Made by a program: the position numbers and the translations under genes. 64,000 nucleotides of DNA from Ehretia macrophylla (lineage: Eukaryota; Streptophyta; Magnoliopsida; Boraginales; Ehretiaceae). Positions within the stretch are counted from its first letter, which is position 1. Each line of letters opens with the position of its first letter. Where the stretch lies: positions 90,452,825-90,516,824 of the forward strand of contig CM075764.1 of NCBI GenBank assembly GCA_037974665.1, given 5' to 3'. Shown piece by piece: positions 59,406 to 64,000 of this stretch. Below the pieces are notes generated by a model that saw only the letters and a list, made by a program, of their open reading frames with translations, searched no databases and had not been told where the DNA came from.

Positions 59406-60773
59406 GTAGAGATCGAGATGGTGAAGCCGCCTATTGAAGATAACTTTCCAGATGAAAAGATCCTTGCGATACAGTCTGCTCAAACTCTTCCTTCGTATGC
59501 TGACTTTGTGAATTTTCTAGCGGCAAAGATAATCCCAGCAGATCTTAATTATCAGCAAAGGAAGAAATTTCTATCTGATGTGAAGCACTATTATTGGGAA
59601 GATCCTATACTCTACAAGAATTGTGCAAATCAAGTTATCAGAAGGTGCGTTCCAGAAGAGGAGATGGAAGATATTTTGCGGCATTGCCACACACTTGAGT
59701 GTGAAGGTCACTTTGGAGGCAATAGAACAGCGGTGAAAGTGCTCCAATCAGGTTTCTATTGGCCTAGCTTGTTTAAAGATGCTCACACTTTTGTTGTTGC
59801 ATGTGACAGATGCCAGAGATTGGGAAATATCTCGAGAAGGAGTGAGATGCCATTGCAGAACATTCTTGAAGTTGAACTTTTTGATGTATGGGGGATTGAT
59901 TTCATGGGAGCTTTCCCTTCCTCCTACAATAACAAATACGTTTTGTTGGCAGTTGATTACGTATCTAAATGGGTAGAAGTGGTGGCGACTCCAACAAATG
60001 ATGGTGCGGTAGTGTTGAATTTTCTGAAGAAGAATATATTTACAGGGTTCGGCACACCTCGAGCGATCATTAGTGATGAGGGTACCCACTTTTGTAACAA
60101 GTAGTTTGAAATCCTTTTACTCAAATATGGTGTCAAGCATCGGAAAGCCCTTGCCTACCATCCTCAAACCAATGGGCAAGCTGAAGTTTCAAATCAAGAA
60201 ATAAAGAAGATTCTTGAGAAAACAGTAGGCAATTCACGCAAAGATTGGGCCAAGAAGATTGATGATGCACTATGGGCGTATCATACTGCATTTAAAACAC
60301 CAATTGGGATGTCGCCTTACAGATTGGTCTATGGAAAAGCTTGCCATTTACCAGTGGAGCTCGAGCACAGGGCCTATTGGGCAATGAAGCAGTTGAATCT
60401 GGATATGCAAGCTGCAGAAGGAAATAGACTTTTACAATTGAATGAGTTAGAAGAATTTCGGAATGAAGCCTATGAGAATGCGAAGATCTATAAAGATAGA
60501 ACAAAAACGTGGCACGATAAGCATATCTCACGAAAAGAGTTCTTGCCTGGTCAGAAAGTTCTTTTATACAACTCAAGGCTTCGCTTGTTTCCTGGAAAGC
60601 TTAAATCAAGATGGTCTGGCCCTTTTGTTATGACAAAAGTGTTTCCCTATGGAGCTGTTGAAGTAAATCATCCGGATAAGGGGACATTCAAGGTTAATGG
60701 ACAACGGTTGAAGACTTACTGGGATGATGAATTTGATAAGCACAAGTCCATCGTCCACCTTAACTCGGCTTGA
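59406..60773 (+). pseudogene. Athila integrase
   Basis: The zinc end has [13 protein letters not shown] and CDRCQRLGN. The core has [24 protein letters not shown] and [11 protein letters not shown], with the three acidic residues kept. The C-terminal part has [37 protein letters not shown] and FKVNGQRLK. Only TAG at 60102 interrupts it. Confidence 0.9.
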
Positions 60774-62557
60774 GAAATTGCTTCGTCGGGCTATCGACAT
60801 TAAAACAAGCGCTCTTCGGGAGGCAACCTGAATTTTCTTACTTTTCTTGATTTAATAGTTTCAGTTGTTTTTAGTTAATTTTTAAGTTATAGTTGTCGTG
60901 ACTAATTGTTAATTTTTATTGTCATGTTAGGTTCAATAACAAGTTTGGGGGGAGTCAAGGCAAAGAGAAGTACTACCAAGTCGAATAAAAGAGCGTGTAT
61001 AGAGAGATTGGTGTTTGGATTGTATGCTTGAAGAGAAAATCGACAAAAATAAAAGCTGTGAAAGTAGCAATGTTGCACTAAAATAAAGCGCAGCTGCGCT
61101 CAAGGAGTTCAAAGTTACGCTCACGAGATGTTGCTGAAAGAAAAATTACAGCGCAGGCGTAGTGCAGCTGCGCTTACGTTCTTCAATTGATGTTCGAAGG
61201 AAAAAAAAATTTATAGCACAGGCATAGCGCAGTAGCGCTTATGGCCTTTCTTTTGACGTTCAAAACATTTGAAAAAAAAAATTAGAAAAGCTTCTCAACC
61301 TAACCCGAACTTACAACCCACATAACCCATTTAATAAACCCATCTATTACACCAAAAGTTTCAACCCCACAAACCATCTCACCTCATATTCTCTAAATTA
61401 AACCTTCATTATATCAACCCAATCAGATCCGACCCACCTTACAAACCTCAAATCATACCCAACACCAAATCCTAACTATTCAACCCTACCATCCAAATCC
61501 AAACTTCAAAACAAATCCTCTCATACCCCTACCCGCCACTATCAGTCCCTCTCGAAAGATCTCGCTGGCGACGACACTACCGTCGATGGCGGCTCTCCCT
61601 CTCTCGCTCACGATCCTATTATCACCCTCACAGCCATAGTCGCAACAAAAAATAGAAAAAAACTTTTACCAACTCCCTTCATCTTTCGCTGCTCATCGCC
61701 GCCGTCGACGCTTCAGCTCTCACACTACGCCAGCGACGTCGACAGTGCCAACAGTGGCGCCGCTCCTTGTCTGCTCCCTTCGGGTCCGTTTTCTCACGCC
61801 GAATCCAACAAGGCACCATCTCCACCTCTCCTCATGGCCCACAACGGCGACGGCACCGACGCCGTCTCCTACACAGTGGTAGCAAGACCACTTGTCTTGG
61901 TGAGTATTTTGTCTTTGTATTTTTGTTCTACTTTGTTTGTTGATAGACAGTATTCCGAAAACAACAGAAAATGAAAAAAAAAAAAAGAACACTCGAAGTG
62001 AACGAAACTAGGGGCAGTGCACGCACGTTTATTTGGCTGGGTTGTATTCTGAATATCAAGGGTCCTTGATCGCGTGCTCCTATTTGAATCTCAAGAATTT
62101 GTGTTCTCTTGTGTTGGGAGTTTGTGAAGAACGAAACTGGGGCGGCAGTGACAACAAGTTGTGTTGTAGAGTTCGTTGTTTTCGTGTTTGTAACATTGAT
62201 CTAATTTGTTATCCAGTGGCATAGTTTGGGGTACTGGTATTTGTGGTTCGTAGGTGTCCTGTGTTGTGGCTCTGAGTCTTATGTTACATGGTTACTCACA
62301 ATGTTGCTCACAGTAAGGCCTACGGAATAGTTGTCATTGGGCTTGCTTTCAGGTTTGCTTTAATTGTGTGGCACCAAACTATTTTGTTGAATCGTTGATA
62401 TTGTGACTGTCTAAAGCTTCAGTTTGTTGGGTGCCTGTGATTGAACTGTTCGGGTTGGTTGAAGTTTTCAGGGCTGCCATTATTCTCTGGTGCTAGTGTT
62501 TTCTGGGATTGGTGGTATTACTTGTTTGTCTATCTTGTGTTTGTTGGGTGGTGTGAT
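60774..62557 (+). other. Athila spacer between pol and second ORF
   Basis: GTTTGGGGGGAG at 60942-60953 is a purine tract. Palindromic GCGCAGCTGCGC-type motifs lie at 61087-61239. 61300-61900 is C-rich and lacks a supported ORF. A good donor, TTGGTGAGT at 61896-61904, and a possible acceptor TTTTCAG ending at 62470 could form an intron for a subgenomic transcript. Confidence 0.55.
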
Positions 62558-63675
62558 TATGGCTCCTAAACGAAAACAAAATGTTACTCAAGGTGCTTCG
62601 TCTTCAAAGTCCAAATCGGGGGTGCTAGTGGTGAATACCCATAAGTTTGTGAGTGCAGCCGCTAAGGATTGATATACATCGCGTCCTCAAGAAATCCTTG
62701 GTAGTAGAGCGTGGTTTTGACAAGCCTGGACCCATCATTGAAGCGCAAGCAGCGTCGCGACAATGGACTCATTTCATCCAGTCTCCTAGGCCCAGCTATG
62801 TGTTGTCAATTCGTGAGTTTTATGCAAATGCACTGGAGCATCAAAATAAACAGGTCCATGTTCGTGGCAGAACTATTTCATTTGATCGGACTGCTATAAA
62901 CAGATTTTACCAAGTACCAGATGTTGAGGAGGACTTTTACAGTACCCATGTGGACGAGCTTGATCCAACTGCCATCCTCACGTACTTAACAGATAACAAA
63001 GTTGCTTGGAAAAAGAAAGGTGAAAAGGTGATTAGTTTCCCATCGTTTGGAATGCGTAAGGAGATTAAAGCATGGCACCTGTTCATCTGTGCCACGTTCC
63101 TACCGACAGGGAACACATATGAAGTCTCGCGAGAAAGAGCTACCTTGAATTACACCATAGAAAATCAGTTGAGCATTGATGTGGGAAGAGTGATCGAGGG
63201 TTCTATTTTGCAATACTTGAAAGGGCACACGACTGGAGGACTTCCGCACCCTGCCTTGATTACTGGGTTATACCTAGCAGCTGGAGTGCCATTGTCTGAG
63301 ACTGAGGAGATAATACATCCCCAGGTGCCCTTAACGCATATCACAATAGACAGTTTGGGGGTTCGTATCGAGCCACAGGCAGAGCACATAGCCAATCAGG
63401 GAGCAGCCCCTACCACAGATATTCAGGCTTTGCGCCAGGACCTGGCATAGTTGCGGTAGGATGTGGATCAGGGGCGACAAGAAAGGTTAAAGCAAGAAGA
63501 TTGCCTTGGGGAAAGATTGCTCCTGATTATCCAGCGACAAGATGAGTTAGCTGCTAGGCAAGAGCAGATTTTCAAATACATGGCAAAGATATGCAAGAAA
63601 TTGGGTGTTCCGTCGGCACCTGCTTTACGCCCTTTGTTGCCGGCTAGTCACTACTTCCCTCCAGATGATGAATGA
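62558..63675 (+). pseudogene. Athila second ORF (putative plant transposon domain, env position)
   Basis: MAPKRKQNVTQGASSSKSK starts it. TGA at 62670 and a frame change near 62680 interrupt it, then 62690-63447 is open: ERGF, YVLSIREFYANALEHQ, VHVRGRTISFDRTAINRFY, KEIKAWHLFICATFLPTGN and GGLPHPALITGLYLAAGVPL. TAG at 63448 and 63457 precede a coiled tail ending at 63675. The domain is that called putative plant transposon protein (PF20167). Its function is unknown. Confidence 0.8.
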
Positions 63676-63895
63676 CTCCAGCTATTCAGGGAAGTTGCTA
63701 CTCCTTTTCTTTTTAGTGTTTTCACATTGAGGACAATGTTTTCCTTTAAAGTTTGGGGATGGTGTCTCTTTACTTGTTCTGAGTTATGTGTTGTTTTGGT
63801 GTTAGTGTTGCATGTTTTAGTTAATTTTATTACGTGTTTCGTTATTTAAATTCGAAAAAAAAAAAACATAAAAAAATTGAAAAGTTGAAAAAAAA

Positions 63896-63934
<39 letters not shown>

Positions 63935-64000
63935 ATTTGTGAAACTAATGCTGAAAAGATAATAAATAGCCGATGATGAGTAGTGTATGAATGACATGAT
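63676..64000 (+). other. Athila 3' tail before the missing LTR
   Basis: TTGAGGACAATGTTTTCC and TTTGGGGATGGTG, typical before Athila 3' LTRs, then A-runs and a (TA)n microsatellite at 63901-63929. Confidence 0.6.

Larger units (their letters stand above)
54126..64000 (+). mobile_element. Athila-type Ty3/gypsy retrotransposon, cut by window edge
   Basis: 5' LTR, tRNA-Asp primer site, gag, protease, RT, RNase H, integrase and, after a long spacer, an extra ORF with the 'putative plant transposon protein' domain that marks Athila. The 3' LTR lies right of the window. The whole gag-pol can be followed in one frame with nine stop codons and one single-base deletion. Confidence 0.88.

Noticed and set aside
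61720..61992. Minus-strand ORF with a hydrophobic start in the Athila spacer
   Set aside because: No homologous motif; the T-rich start is composition. It is opposite to the element's sense strand.
62558..63675. Athila second ORF and Sirevirus env-like ORF as true viral envelope genes
   Set aside because: Neither shows a clear signal peptide, furin site or membrane anchor by eye. The domain is plant-transposon specific, so I call them env-like by position only.

Overview
This is nuclear DNA of a flowering plant, most likely a eudicot. Genes have GT-AG introns, the one healthy gene is an orthologue of the Arabidopsis receptor kinase TMK4/BARK1, and most of the rest is nested plant transposons: Tat and Athila Ty3/gypsy, Tork and Sirevirus Ty1/copia, L1-type LINEs, hAT, MULE, Stowaway and foldback elements. 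I cannot name the species from sequence alone.

Layout. 1-9175: a decayed Tat-lineage gypsy element. Its gag-pol is on the minus strand, and a separate spliced gene with its own TATA box runs head-on against it on the plus strand. 10102-21605: an F-box pseudogene split by a near full-length L1 LINE (14-bp target duplication), which is itself split by a Tork-type copia element. 21804-24200: three short inverted-repeat elements, one of them an hAT-type MITE that landed in an AT-rich tandem array. 24317-36115: a Sirevirus on the minus strand that lost the middle of its pol and carries a complete hAT transposon inside its env-like ORF (perfect 8-bp duplication). 36116-37070: a LINE relic. 39117-40650: a Stowaway MITE split by a truncated LINE. 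41087-44601: the intact TMK4-like gene. 45908-46284: a foldback element. 48517-51122: a small degenerate GRF-finger/membrane ORF convergent with a broken MULE transposase. 52051-54125: a possible solo LTR. 54126-64000: an Athila element running off the right edge.

Only TMK4 looks like a working host gene; the GRF-like ORF is open but doubtful. All other coding sequence is transposon-derived and carries stop codons or frameshifts, many of which fit C-to-T (or G-to-A) change, as expected of silenced methylated repeats. Target duplications and LTR divergence give a relative order: F-box gene, then LINE, then Tork copia (about 4% LTR difference by eye); Sirevirus (about 8% by eye), then hAT. The most unusual items are the spliced antisense gene of the Tat element, the in-frame gag/post-integrase fusion of the Sirevirus, the convergent MULE/GRF pair, and a GCGCAGCTGCGC palindrome shared by the LTR and 3' spacer of the Athila element.
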